A stretch of DNA of 64,000 nucleotides from Promicromonospora kroppenstedtii DSM 19349. GTDB taxonomy: Bacteria > Actinomycetota > Actinomycetes > Actinomycetales > Cellulomonadaceae. How positions within the stretch are numbered: position 1 is the stretch's first letter; every line of letters begins with the position of its first letter. A model generated the notes under the pieces. It worked only from the letters and a program-made list of their open reading frames with translations, was not told the origin of the DNA and did not search any database. Location: NCBI RefSeq assembly GCF_000515355.1, contig NZ_KI911740.1, positions 64,219-128,218 of the forward strand, written 5' to 3'. The translations under genes were made by a program, and so were the position numbers. Of the stretch, positions 24,770 to 33,939 are shown one piece after another.

Positions 24770-26198
24770 TCCGGCCGATGACGGAGGGGTCGTGATCGCC
24801 GAGATCGATGGCGCCGTCCTCTGCTCCTGGGATGAACTGGTCCGCCAGGCGCGTGCCGTCCTACACGGATGGCATGAAAGCATTCGCGATCGCGAGCTCG
24901 TTGTGATGACGCCAAGGCGCGGGCTCAACGGAATCGTTGACCTGATTGCGGCCGCGCTCCATCCGGGAGTCGTGGCCGTGGTTCCGGAGGGATTCCTGAC
25001 CACGCCAGCTGCGGATGAGAAGGGGTCTTCCGCCGGAGCTGAACTCAAAGCGTACGTTCATGTGGAACGCGGAGTAGCCGGCTATCGTTCGGCGGATCTG
25101 CGGATCGCGAGCGCTCCGCACCTAGCGCAGCGATTGAGACAGCGCGAAGACGCGGTGTATGTCGCGAGCGGGGGAACGACAGGCGCCAAGAAGCTCGGCG
25201 AGATACCGGTCGGCCAGCTCTCGCCAATGCCCTCGGGGTACCAGGTCACGGGCCTGACAGATTCCTCAGTCTGCTATATCGGTGGCGTATGGACGCATTC
25301 GGCATTTCTCTGGGCGTTCTACTGTGCATTCGAGGGACGCCTGCGCGTCGTGGTCGCCGACACTTTCCGATCGGCGAGTGTTGCGCGGCTCATTGATACC
25401 GGCCACGTGACGTGGGCGTTGTTTCCTCCGGCTGAGTTCCAGGCACTGGCCAGCCTCCTAGACACCCAAAAATGGAGTCCCCGAACAATAGAGAACGTCG
25501 TGACGACAGGTGGCCCCACTCCTCCCGATTCCCGTCAGGCATGGACGGACCACCTGGGGGCATCGAGAGTGTTTGATATGTATGCGACGACAGAAGGGAT
25601 TGGGACGCTCGTAGCTAGCGGGATCGATCAGAGTGTGCGACCGGGGACCTCAGGACGGCCCGTTTGGGGACGTGCGGAAGTGCGCACAAGCGATGGGCGC
25701 CGCCTCACGGAGCCCAACGTGGTCGGCGAGCTCTTTATCAAATCTCTCTCGCGAATCCGAGGAGCACTCAACGAGTACCGGAGCGCCGGGGATCTGGCGA
25801 GAATCGATGCCGATGGGTACGTCTTTCTTGCAGGGCGAGTCGACGAAATGGTCGTAGTGCACGGGGAGAACATCGATGTGCGCGCACTGACGCTGTTGTT
25901 GCTTTCGGTCCGGGGCGTTCAAGATGCGGCGGTCGTCCCGCTCGCCAGCGATGACGAGTACGTCCGCGGCCTCGGTGTAGCAATCGTCGGTGCCTTGGAC
26001 ATCTCGCTCCTACGCCGCGAACTGACGCCAATCATTGGGAAGAGGTGGGGCCCGACGGCAGTGCCGCGCCGATGGCTCAACATGCACCGCCTGCCAACGA
26101 CCGCAAATGGAAAGGTCGACCGGATGAAGATACGGGAGCGCCTTCTCAATAGTAGTGCGACCCGAACTGCGGAGGGATTCAGCAGCGATGCGGATTGA
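24762..26198 (+). CDS. Free-standing adenylation enzyme 2 (divergent)
   Basis: This is an adenylate-forming enzyme of 478 residues with a modified A3 loop (VYVASGGTTGAKKLG), MYATTEGIG (A5), SAGDLARIDADGYVFLAGR (A7-A8) and LPTTANGKVDR (A10, catalytic Lys). The A4 region reads YIGGVWTHSAF without the usual Asp, so an alpha-amino acid is less likely than an aryl, hydroxy or other acid. The N-terminal subdomain is shortened. TTG 24762 has GGAGG six bases upstream and overlaps the preceding gene by eight bases. It would charge the second carrier protein or a free amine; the substrate is unknown. Confidence 0.85.
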   Translation: MIDPADDGGVVIAEIDGAVLCSWDELVRQARAVLHGWHESIRDRELVVMTPRRGLNGIVDLIAAALHPGVVAVVPEGFLTTPAADEKGSSAGAELKAYVHVERGVAGYRSADLRIASAPHLAQRLRQREDAVYVASGGTTGAKKLGEIPVGQLSPMPSGYQVTGLTDSSVCYIGGVWTHSAFLWAFYCAFEGRLRVVVADTFRSASVARLIDTGHVTWALFPPAEFQALASLLDTQKWSPRTIENVVTTGGPTPPDSRQAWTDHLGASRVFDMYATTEGIGTLVASGIDQSVRPGTSGRPVWGRAEVRTSDGRRLTEPNVVGELFIKSLSRIRGALNEYRSAGDLARIDADGYVFLAGRVDEMVVVHGENIDVRALTLLLLSVRGVQDAAVVPLASDDEYVRGLGVAIVGALDISLLRRELTPIIGKRWGPTAVPRRWLNMHRLPTTANGKVDRMKIRERLLNSSATRTAEGFSSDAD

Positions 26199-27117
26199 CG
26201 TAGTCGACGGAACACGCCTGAGCGATCGAGACGCAGGCGCGCTTGTCCGTGACAGATGGACGCAAGAGGGAAATCGCTTGCGCAGTCCCGTGTTGATCAG
26301 GAACGTGAAACATCTTGGGGAGCCCGAGACGTGGCTGGAAACCCTGAGCCAGGGCGCAGGTCTCGAGGCCATGGAGTACATCGGCGGAAACTCACCGCGG
26401 AAGAAACTTGCAGACGCTGTCTACACTTCAACGGAGTACCCAAATCGGCAGACTCTCAGCCTTCACCAGGAATTATCCTATGAGGTTAAGGTTCCGCAAC
26501 TACTCGTCTTTGTCTGCGTCGACCCGCCGTCCACGGGTGGTGAGACTCCCCTTTGTGACGCATCCGAACTGCTCGAAGCTTTACCGCGACGCATCGTCAG
26601 TGATTTCGCTTCCAGGGGTGTGCGCTACTCACAGCTGCTCCCCCACGACGGCCGCCGTCCCGGAAAAACTTGGATGGAACAATACCAAACGGACTCTCGC
26701 GCCGAATGCGAGGCACACCTCGCAAAGCGCAAGGTCTCCTTTTTGTGGGAGGAGAATGGCGACCTGCGCATTATCAGGCACCGCCCGGGGCTGCGCGCGC
26801 ACCGCGAGACGGGAAGCGCTCTATGGTTCAACCAAGCAGACCAGTGGGATCCTCGGATGAGCATGAGTGAACGTGAGCGTAATGTCTTCGAGCGCATGTT
26901 CGGGCCTAACGCTATTCCCCACAGCGTGTCTTATGGCGATGGTGAAGAGATCGAACTCCACGACCTTAGGCAGGTCCGGGATCTAGCGCTGAACCTGGCG
27001 GCAAAACCGAAGTGGGCGCGCGGAGACGTGATCGCACTCGACAACCAACAGCACATGCATGGACGAATGCCCTTCGAGGGGAATCGTCGAATTCTAGTGA
27101 CAATGGGCGACATGTGA
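26188..27117 (+). CDS. Fe(II)/2-oxoglutarate dioxygenase, TauD/SyrP-like
   Basis: This is a non-haem iron oxygenase of 309 residues. The metal facial triad is His93 and Glu95 in SLHQELSY and His291 in DNQQHMHGRMPFEGNRR; Arg300 is positioned to hold 2-oxoglutarate. An H-x-E rather than H-x-D motif is seen in clavaminate-synthase-like and SyrP-like enzymes, which hydroxylate free or carrier-bound amino acids. Its position between an adenylation gene and a carrier gene suggests beta-hydroxylation of an aminoacyl-S-carrier. ATG 26188 overlaps the previous gene by 11 bases with GGAGGG ten bases upstream. Family is firm; substrate is inferred. Confidence 0.88.
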   Translation: MRIDVVDGTRLSDRDAGALVRDRWTQEGNRLRSPVLIRNVKHLGEPETWLETLSQGAGLEAMEYIGGNSPRKKLADAVYTSTEYPNRQTLSLHQELSYEVKVPQLLVFVCVDPPSTGGETPLCDASELLEALPRRIVSDFASRGVRYSQLLPHDGRRPGKTWMEQYQTDSRAECEAHLAKRKVSFLWEENGDLRIIRHRPGLRAHRETGSALWFNQADQWDPRMSMSERERNVFERMFGPNAIPHSVSYGDGEEIELHDLRQVRDLALNLAAKPKWARGDVIALDNQQHMHGRMPFEGNRRILVTMGDM

Positions 27118-27134
27118 ATATGGAGGCGTATCCT

Positions 27135-27386
27135 GTGGCTGGAGTTTCGTGGGAGAGATTTGCCGAAGTTCTCGAACCTTATATGTCCCGGCTTACCGGC
27201 GGAATCTCGCGTCAAACCGAACTCGAGGCGGCGGGACTGGACTCGCTGTCGCTCGTTGAGCTGGTCGTCGTGATCGAGACAGAGTGGGATGTAGAACTGC
27301 CGCTCGATGCCCTTAACTGGGACACGTTCGCAACGGCTGGAACGCTTTTCGATGCCGTGACAGGCGTCGTTGCGAGGGCGAAATAG
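27135..27386 (+). CDS. Free-standing acyl/peptidyl carrier protein 1
   Basis: The small four-helix carrier protein has the phosphopantetheine site Ser37 in GLDSLSLVELVV, preceded by GGISRQTELEAA and followed by an acidic third helix (EWDVELPLDAL). GTG 27135 has GGAGG eight bases upstream; an in-frame ATG at 27120, with a poor ribosome site, would add five residues. It lies three genes upstream of the ABC exporter and directly ahead of the phosphopantetheinyl transferase that should activate it. Confidence 0.9.
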   Translation: MAGVSWERFAEVLEPYMSRLTGGISRQTELEAAGLDSLSLVELVVVIETEWDVELPLDALNWDTFATAGTLFDAVTGVVARAK

Positions 27387-27388
27387 CC

Positions 27389-27979
27389 GTGGCAGTAACT
27401 ACACCACCTATTGTCTGCCGCCTGCCAGGCTCAGTGTCAACGATCTTCATTGCCGTCGCAGAACTAGTCGGCGGCGCGGAACCCGACCGAGAGGCGCAAA
27501 GATGGCGGTGCTTCGAGCTCTTCGAGGGCATCCTGCAAGGTGAGGGGTATGACTACTCGAACTATGAGGAGATGGTGGGCCACGAGTCGAGCGGGAGGCC
27601 GTTTCTGCGCGGTGTCCCAGGCAGATCGATCTCCATATCGCACGATGGGCCATGGTGTGCCGTCGCCTACACACCGGTGAACGTGAGAATTGGCGTAGAC
27701 ATTCAGTGCTCCCGGCCAGTTTCGTGGCGGCTTCGGCAGCTGCTTGCTCCCAAACTAACTGCGATGGGCAGATTGGAGGCACAGTTTGCCGAATTTGCGT
27801 GGCGCTGGGCTTGCCGCGAATCGGTGGCGAAATCGCTCGGAGTTGGTATGCGAGGGGCCATGGTGGCGACGCCTCTTCCGATCGAGGCGGCCGGTGTCGA
27901 GTTCGGCGTGGACTACCAACGAGTGAAACTCACGAATTGCCCACCTCTGGCGATCGCGAGAACAAGGAATCTTGAATGA
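27389..27979 (+). CDS. 4'-phosphopantetheinyl transferase
   Basis: This cluster-encoded Sfp-like PPTase of 196 residues activates carrier proteins by moving phosphopantetheine from CoA to serine. Motifs: SSGRPFLRG (P1), SISISHDGPW, IGVDIQ (usual GVDIE, here Gln in place of Glu) and FAWRWACRESVAKSLG (usual WxxKEAxxK). The metal-binding Asp104 and the Glu of the last motif are kept. GTG 27389 follows the carrier gene by two bases, and its stop overlaps the ABC transporter start (ATGA). Its presence supports a self-contained carrier-protein pathway. Confidence 0.85.
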   Translation: MAVTTPPIVCRLPGSVSTIFIAVAELVGGAEPDREAQRWRCFELFEGILQGEGYDYSNYEEMVGHESSGRPFLRGVPGRSISISHDGPWCAVAYTPVNVRIGVDIQCSRPVSWRLRQLLAPKLTAMGRLEAQFAEFAWRWACRESVAKSLGVGMRGAMVATPLPIEAAGVEFGVDYQRVKLTNCPPLAIARTRNLE

Positions 27980-29763
27980 TCCGGAACAGCATTTTCATCG
28001 TTGGCGCAAGCTTTAAGGCTTCTCCAGTATGTGGCGCGTTGGTCGCGCTATTCTCGATTGCCTTCGCTTGCGTGCCCGCCGCACAAGTCCTGTTGATGGC
28101 TTCGCTGATTGAGGAACTGGGAACAGATAATGCCACATATCAGACGATCGCACCGCAAATCGCGTCCATAATAGTCCTGGTGGGACTTGTCAGTTCGCTG
28201 CGAACAGTTCGCGACTTCATCGCCGAGATCGTGCAACTGGAGACGGGAGCAACCCTTCAGGGTCAGCTGGCGGACCGCACCGCGAAACTCGAACCGCACG
28301 AGATTGCGACAGAGGACCTCGCGTCGGAGATCGAAGGACACAGCAGGGCGATAGTCGATCACATCTCACGCGTCTACGGCGATGCGCTTATGGCCGTTGA
28401 ATCAATCCTGGGTGCTATCGGCGTAGTGATTGCCCTTGCAAACTACAGCCTAGCTGCTGCGGGACTGACAGTGCTCACGATAATCCCAGCAGTCACAATC
28501 GGCGTATACATTAGCCGCGCCCACAAGAGGATGTGGCTCCTCCTCGGGAAGATCTACAGGCGCGAGCGATACCTGAGAGAAACACTTGGCAGCAGGTCCG
28601 CATTACTCGAGCTGACATCATTCGGGACAGTCGATCGCATCGGTGAGCTTGAGAAAGAAGCACAAGCCCGAATATGCGAGGTCCGCAAAGGTCCGATCCG
28701 AGCAGGTCTTCAAGCTACCGGAATCGCAGCTGCAGTCAACGGCACGTTGTTCGCGCTGGCAATTGGTGCAGTCTTCTTAGGTGTCGGATTCACACCGGTG
28801 GCGACTGCGGCGGTCTATGGAGTCTTCGGTGCTGTGAATGCTGTCGCAACGGGTGGATCGAAGATTGCACTATTGGTCCAATACGGGCCCACGGTGGCGT
28901 CTCTCGTCGTATTCCTCAGTCGGCCAGTCCCACCCCAGGTAAGTCGATTCGCCTCCGAAGAGGCCGGACCAATTGAGACCCTCGAAGTTCGTGATCTCAC
29001 CCTGTTCTATCCTGAAAGCTCGCGGCCAGCAGTTCGCGAGGCCTCACTGTCCTTAAGTCGAGGCGAGATGATTGCGATCGTCGGGCGCAATGGCGCAGGG
29101 AAAACGACGCTGCTCAACGGGCTCCTCGGAATGCTGCCCATTGCGGGTGGGCGGGTGTTGGTCAACGGCAGGCCAGTGGCGCCGGCTGCACAAGACTGGT
29201 GGCTATCCAATTTTGGCGCCATGGCCCAGGACTTCGGCAAGTACGAACTCACCGTGTCTCAATCAGTGGCATTGGGCCGCTCGGGTGGAGCGACCGACAG
29301 CGAAGTCATGGACGCGCTTCGATCGGCACGAGCCGAAGATTTCGTTGATGGTCTGGGGCAGGGAGTGAGCACCCAGCTGGGCGAGGTGTGGGGAGGCGTA
29401 GGTCTATCTGGCGGGCAATGGCAACGACTTGCACTCGCAAGGGTCTATTTGCGCAATGCGGATATCTGGGTGCTGGACGAACCGTCGTCTGCCATCGACG
29501 CCGAGACCGAAGTGGAGATCTTCGATGAGTTGCGACGGTCGCGTAAGGAACGCGCCACCATCGTGGTCTCCCATAGGGCATGGACGCTCCGGGAAATGGA
29601 ACGTATTTACGTGATGGAGGCCGGTCAGATCGTCGAAGCTGGCAGTTTCGAGGAACTCCTCTCGCGGGAGGGCTACTTCGCGCGTCTTTTCCGTGAACAG
29701 ACACTGGAGCGCGAGAGGCCTAGCGCACCTGTAGTCGACATGCAGAGCTCGACAGAGAGTTAG
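27976..29763 (+). CDS. ABC exporter half-transporter (permease plus ATPase)
   Basis: This is a type IV (B-family) exporter of 595 residues. The N-terminal membrane domain (about 1-310) has roughly six helices, including AALFSIAFACVPAAQVLLMASL and VNGTLFALAIGAVFLGVGF. The ATPase domain (about 330-580) has Walker A IVGRNGAGKTTL, a Q loop at AQDF, signature LSGGQWQRLALAR, Walker B DIWVLDEPSSAID and the switch His in VVSHRAW. It probably dimerises and exports the pathway product, giving self-protection. It overlaps the PPTase gene by four bases and is followed seven bases later by carrier 2. Confidence 0.93.
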   Translation: MIRNSIFIVGASFKASPVCGALVALFSIAFACVPAAQVLLMASLIEELGTDNATYQTIAPQIASIIVLVGLVSSLRTVRDFIAEIVQLETGATLQGQLADRTAKLEPHEIATEDLASEIEGHSRAIVDHISRVYGDALMAVESILGAIGVVIALANYSLAAAGLTVLTIIPAVTIGVYISRAHKRMWLLLGKIYRRERYLRETLGSRSALLELTSFGTVDRIGELEKEAQARICEVRKGPIRAGLQATGIAAAVNGTLFALAIGAVFLGVGFTPVATAAVYGVFGAVNAVATGGSKIALLVQYGPTVASLVVFLSRPVPPQVSRFASEEAGPIETLEVRDLTLFYPESSRPAVREASLSLSRGEMIAIVGRNGAGKTTLLNGLLGMLPIAGGRVLVNGRPVAPAAQDWWLSNFGAMAQDFGKYELTVSQSVALGRSGGATDSEVMDALRSARAEDFVDGLGQGVSTQLGEVWGGVGLSGGQWQRLALARVYLRNADIWVLDEPSSAIDAETEVEIFDELRRSRKERATIVVSHRAWTLREMERIYVMEAGQIVEAGSFEELLSREGYFARLFREQTLERERPSAPVVDMQSSTES

Positions 29764-29770
29764 GTGGAAC

Positions 29771-29998
29771 ATGAGCAGTGTCCGTTCCGAACTTGAGGCA
29801 GCAGTTCGTGACGTCTACGGGAGGTCACCTGAGCCGGGCGACGACATCTTCAGTCTAGAAGGCACCTCATTACAGGCGATTGACCTAATCGCTCGATTCG
29901 AGACGATCGTCGGGCGAACGATTGCGATCGAGAGGCTGGTTGCGAGCGAATCGATCGTCCATTTGATATCGGAACTCGGCGAAGAGGCTCGCTATTAG
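29771..29998 (+). CDS. Free-standing carrier protein 2
   Basis: The 75-residue carrier protein has the attachment Ser33 in FSLEGTSLQAIDLIARFE, a GTSL variant of the usual GGDSL, and a preceding PEPGDDIFSL loop. The acidic helix-2 face fits recognition by partner enzymes. ATG 29771 follows the ABC gene closely. With carrier 1 and three adenylation enzymes it implies at least two loaded building blocks. Confidence 0.88.
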   Translation: MSSVRSELEAAVRDVYGRSPEPGDDIFSLEGTSLQAIDLIARFETIVGRTIAIERLVASESIVHLISELGEEARY

Positions 29999-30158
29999 TG
30001 CGGCTATGTCATAGGCCCGTTGTCTGGCTCCGTTAGTAGAGCCGTCGATCGTGGCACGCACGCGAAAGGAGAAGGCACGCGCTGCTCGCGCGAGATCACC
30101 GATACGCCGCGTTCAGCGGAGCGAAGTACTCACAAATCGTCAGCAGAAGTCGTCTCAG

Positions 30159-31601
30159 ATGGAGGCCATAATCAATCGGGACAAGAGAACGAATTCGGGT
30201 GTCCTTCTGAATCTCGCTCCGAGGTCAGCCTCGTTGCAGCGGTTGGCAGATGGGACTGACGCGACCCCGGTGGTCGATTTGCTGGAGAGTTTCGGGCACT
30301 CCTCATGGCCGACTTTAAACGAGGCTGATTCGCAGTCACTCGTGGTCTGCTCCTTGCACCGAAATGTCGAGGACTTGACTGCGCTGCTCTGGCTTTTGGA
30401 CGAGGGACTGCCAGTCGTACTTGTCGACGCCGCCAATACCGGTCAAGCAGCGATCGCTGCTCGGAATCTTGGCGCCACACATATATATTCTCGTGGCGAA
30501 ATAGCCCCGAGTGGCGTCAGCACGGATACTGCCGTGCACCGGGATAGAAGGGTAATACTTCCGACGTCGGGATCGAGCGGGCGGCCAAAGTACGTCTCGA
30601 TGGGGGCAGGCGCAATAGTAGGCAACGCCCTGTCGGTAGCTAAGAAGCTCGGGCTGAATTCGCAGGACGTCGGTATGACCACGCTTACGCCTGCGTATTC
30701 CTATGGCCTTTCGAACCTATTAGCCCATTTGCTGGTCGGCGCGCGTTTGGTCGTTTCTTCGTCGTCTGTGACGGCGGGAGAGTTCTGGGATTCTGTGGAG
30801 AACGGAGGGGTTACGAGCTTAGCGTTTGCCGCAGGTTCCGCCCCCATGGTCTTAGCGGCCATGAAGCGCGGACGAGACCTGTCCGGGGTCCGACGGATTA
30901 TGTTCGCCGGGGGGGCCGTGCCAAAAGAACTCGTGTCACCATTATATGAGCTGTGTGGTGCTAGAGGGATCGACCTGCGCCTAATGTATGGGCAAACTGA
31001 GACCGGGCCAAGAATCTCAATCAGTCCTCCCGGTCTCGCCCGAGAGAAGTGGGGTAGTTGTGGGCGCCCGATCCCGGGTGTCTCCCTCGAGATCGTCGAT
31101 GACCTCGGTCGTCCGGTTCCTAATGGCGTAGTTGGCAGGATCGTCGCGAAGACTGACTACAACATGTCGGGATATGTTGCGAGTGCCTGCGACCTATTTG
31201 AGCCCCGTGAGTGCAAAGCTTCCCGCCCGACGGGGGATCGGGGGTCAATTGATGATGACGGCCTTCTTTGGCTCGTTGGTCGCACTGACGACGTGGTCAA
31301 AATATCCGGATACCGCGTGGATCTCGGTGACGTTCGAGATATCGCAAGACAACTGTTGGGTCCGGAAGTTGCGGCACATGCGACCCGTGACCGATTGTAT
31401 GTCTGCGTGAAAGTGTCGAATCAATCTTCGTCTTTGACATCGATCAATTCCGTAATCGCAGATCGCATCGGGATTCCTCGAGAGCATGTAAGCCTGGTGA
31501 TGGTCGACGACATCCCACGTTCGGTTGCCGGAAAGGTGGACACTTTACGGCTCGAGTCATTGATCCACCGATCGCGCACCGGAGCGCACAAGGAGGCCTG
31601 A
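30159..31601 (+). CDS. Free-standing adenylation enzyme 3 (acyl-ligase type)
   Basis: This is an ANL-family enzyme of about 480 residues with VILPTSGSSGRPKYVS (A3), PAYSYGLSNLLAHLLVGA (A4 region without the amino-acid Asp), LMYGQTETGPR (A5), LWLVGRTDDVVKISGYRVDLGD (A8) and IPRSVAGKVDTLR (A10). The YSYGLSxLLxHL signature is commoner in acyl- or hydroxy-acid ligases than in amino-acid activators. The start is unclear: an open frame extends to GTG 30051, but its first 36 residues are Arg-rich and unlike the family, so ATG 30159 is used. The 160 bp before it may hold an internal promoter. Confidence 0.82.
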   Translation: MEAIINRDKRTNSGVLLNLAPRSASLQRLADGTDATPVVDLLESFGHSSWPTLNEADSQSLVVCSLHRNVEDLTALLWLLDEGLPVVLVDAANTGQAAIAARNLGATHIYSRGEIAPSGVSTDTAVHRDRRVILPTSGSSGRPKYVSMGAGAIVGNALSVAKKLGLNSQDVGMTTLTPAYSYGLSNLLAHLLVGARLVVSSSSVTAGEFWDSVENGGVTSLAFAAGSAPMVLAAMKRGRDLSGVRRIMFAGGAVPKELVSPLYELCGARGIDLRLMYGQTETGPRISISPPGLAREKWGSCGRPIPGVSLEIVDDLGRPVPNGVVGRIVAKTDYNMSGYVASACDLFEPRECKASRPTGDRGSIDDDGLLWLVGRTDDVVKISGYRVDLGDVRDIARQLLGPEVAAHATRDRLYVCVKVSNQSSSLTSINSVIADRIGIPREHVSLVMVDDIPRSVAGKVDTLRLESLIHRSRTGAHKEA

Positions 31602-31605
31602 AGTA

Positions 31606-32868
31606 ATGCCGTTGAACATTCTCATGGGTGCCGAACCCTATGGGTTCGGTCCTTCATCCAAAGCCATCGCGATTGCACGAATATTTGGGCGGAGGTTTGA
31701 ACAGCGCGTCGATTTCGTGGGGTCGGGCACTGCGTTGGCAGCGGCTCAACGCGAGGCAGACCTCTTTGCGTCGGTCGCGCCTACAAGTACGTTCGACCTC
31801 GACACGCTGGTCGGCATGGTAGAAGGGCGCGACCTGGTGGTCTCGGTGATGGAGCCGTCGATCGCACTCGCGGCAGCCTTCTCACGTGTGCCATGTGTCT
31901 ACGTCGACTCTCTCTTCTGGATGTGGGACTGGCCGGATGACCTGGCCGAGATCGACGGCCCGCACGAGGGTCTCATCAAGGACCTCGTATCCAGTAGTAG
32001 CCCCGGCGCGCGCAGACAGGCCCTAGAGGCGGCTGGCGCACTCCCGATGCACGAAGCGCAGTACGTCGCTCACAGGGTCTCAACGCTCGTGTGTTTTCAG
32101 CGGTATGACGAGGGCGCACGAGCCCACATTTCTGCGGCTCGAGAACGCTGCAGGACGCTGGCGGTTGGTGCCATCATCGACCCGGCATCGGACGGTGAAT
32201 CCTCAACGTCTGGTGATGTTCGTGTGATGGTCAGTGTTGGAGGCCTGTCGAACGAGCTGACTGACAGCATGGCCGCGGTGTCGTGGGCAGACACAATAAT
32301 TCAGTTGGTCCTTGAGGCGGCGCAGATCAGTGGTGTCGGCGACGGCGCAGTGCGAGTCGGGGGGAACCCGATCGTGCTCGGGCAGTCCATAGCCGCCACG
32401 AGTCGTCTCGTTCATGCCTGGCCGACACATGCCATGTTCATGAGTGACCTGAGTGCTTGTGAGTTCTTCTTTGCACCGCCTGGAATCACATCTATCGCGG
32501 AGGCATGGTCCGCCAAGGTTCCGTTCTTCGCGCTCCCCGGTCAGCACTACGCCCATGGCTCCATTCTTCGTCGCCTTCGGGCGGGGACCGATGAGGTATT
32601 TCCGGGTATTGACGTGGGTTCTCAACGACAGAACCGCGAAATCTCCGAGCTGACCTCGCTGATCCTTCAGGACGTTGCCGCGCAGTTCGGGCGCGGTGGC
32701 CGGCTTCACGATCTAGCAGTCGAAACTCTTGCATCCCACCTGTCGCTTCCCGGTGTGGAGAGGACCGACCTGGCGAGACTGCAAGGAGGCCGTCTCAGTT
32801 CTGTATTCGGCACGGATCAGGGTGCATCGGAGGTTGCCGCTGCGGCGCTGAACGTTGCTCATTCATGA
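31606..32868 (+). CDS. GT-B glycosyltransferase, GT28-like
   Basis: The 420-residue protein begins NILMGAEPYGFGPSSKAIAI, has a variable N-terminal half with SVMEPSIALAAAFSRVPCVYVDS, and a C-terminal half ending in FFAPPGITSIAEAWSAKVPFFALPG, the donor-binding G(I/M)T-EAW-PFF signature of GT1/GT28-type enzymes. It could glycosylate the pathway intermediate using the nucleotide sugar made by the epimerase and dehydrogenase. GGAGG lies nine bases before ATG 31606, four bases after the adenylation enzyme 3 stop. Acceptor unknown. A cytosylglucuronate-synthase-like role was considered but not supported by anything decisive. Confidence 0.72.
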   Translation: MPLNILMGAEPYGFGPSSKAIAIARIFGRRFEQRVDFVGSGTALAAAQREADLFASVAPTSTFDLDTLVGMVEGRDLVVSVMEPSIALAAAFSRVPCVYVDSLFWMWDWPDDLAEIDGPHEGLIKDLVSSSSPGARRQALEAAGALPMHEAQYVAHRVSTLVCFQRYDEGARAHISAARERCRTLAVGAIIDPASDGESSTSGDVRVMVSVGGLSNELTDSMAAVSWADTIIQLVLEAAQISGVGDGAVRVGGNPIVLGQSIAATSRLVHAWPTHAMFMSDLSACEFFFAPPGITSIAEAWSAKVPFFALPGQHYAHGSILRRLRAGTDEVFPGIDVGSQRQNREISELTSLILQDVAAQFGRGGRLHDLAVETLASHLSLPGVERTDLARLQGGRLSSVFGTDQGASEVAAAALNVAHS

Positions 32869-32959
32869 CGCGGCCCAGCCGGGCTCGCCAGACCAGTAAA
32901 TGCAACCGTTGTTCCGGGGCGGACGCTCCACTCCCGGCGAATAGAGCAGGAAGTGTAGA

Positions 32960-33817
32960 TTGACTAATCATGCGGCATATCGCCCATTCAGGTTTGACTC
33001 GCAGGGTGTGTTGTACGACCACGGCCCAGACTCCTTCCGGCGTCCGGGCGTTCCGCCAGGACGGACAATCGAGCTGCATTGGGATTCGAGCAGCATCTAC
33101 CCAGGAACGTCGCGCCGAGTTTGGATCCATATTCCTGACGCGTATGACCCAGCGGAAGCTGCAGGACTCGCGGTGTTTCAAGACGGGTGGTGGTACCTGG
33201 ACCCAGACGGTGACGTCAGAGGCGCGATCGTGTTGGACAACCTCGTGCACAGCGGTGACATCCCTGTGACAGTCGGAGTTTTCGTAGACCCCGGCGTCTT
33301 CGAGTCCGTCGGGGACCCATCGCTGCGCAAGAACCGTAATGCCGAGTACGACGCCTTTGATTCCCGCTATGGCAGTTTCCTCGTTGATGAAATCGTCCGT
33401 GAGGTCAGAAGCCATGTCAATGTCAGCGACAACCCGGACCGTTGGGCGATCATCGGGGGAAGCAGCGGTGGAGACTGCGCCTTTACCGCGGCCTGGCACC
33501 ACACCGACCGATTTCGTCGCGTAGTGTGTTTTCTCTCGAGCTTCGCGCAGATTCCCGGTGGTAATCCGTACCCCGAGCTCATTCCAAACACACCACGCAA
33601 GCCGCTTCGGATCGTGATGCAGGCTGGCCACCGTGACCTGCGTTGGAATCAGCCTGAGAGGAACTGGCTCGCAGAGAATCTACGAGTCGGTGCCGCCCTG
33701 GCCGAAGCTGGGTACGACTTCCATCTCGTCCTCGGGGACGGCGGGCATAACGCGAACCATGCGGGAGTGCTCCTGCCTGACGCGCTTCGCTGGCTCTGGC
33801 GTGAACCGATCACTTGA
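32960..33817 (+). CDS. Esterase D / Fes-like alpha/beta hydrolase
   Basis: This is a hydrolase of about 285 residues in the enterochelin-esterase-like group: RRVWIHIPDAYDPAE near the start, FQDGWWYLD, VTVGVFVDPG, the nucleophile elbow IIGGSSGGDCAF (Ser), an acid region MQAGHRDLRWN and the histidine in GDGGHNANHAG. TTG 32960 is preceded by AGGAAG eight bases upstream. In siderophore and peptide clusters such enzymes release or trim the product; here it may replace the missing thioesterase, which is inference. No signal peptide is seen. Confidence 0.82.
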   Translation: MTNHAAYRPFRFDSQGVLYDHGPDSFRRPGVPPGRTIELHWDSSSIYPGTSRRVWIHIPDAYDPAEAAGLAVFQDGWWYLDPDGDVRGAIVLDNLVHSGDIPVTVGVFVDPGVFESVGDPSLRKNRNAEYDAFDSRYGSFLVDEIVREVRSHVNVSDNPDRWAIIGGSSGGDCAFTAAWHHTDRFRRVVCFLSSFAQIPGGNPYPELIPNTPRKPLRIVMQAGHRDLRWNQPERNWLAENLRVGAALAEAGYDFHLVLGDGGHNANHAGVLLPDALRWLWREPIT

Positions 33818-33939
33818 GCCTTCGGGGACGCGTAGGCGTGCCGGTGTTATTTGCGTTTCTGTTGGCGTGGAACGGTCGGCGGCTCGTGCCGGCGCCGAGG
33901 GAACCACGTGCTCGGTGCGGCCATGGTTCGCCTGTGGGC

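Noticed and set aside
31606-32868. Cytosylglucuronate-synthase identity for the second glycosyltransferase
   Set aside because: The uronate-type sugar enzymes make it tempting, but no cytosine-related gene (for example a CMP hydrolase) is present and I cannot confirm diagnostic residues.
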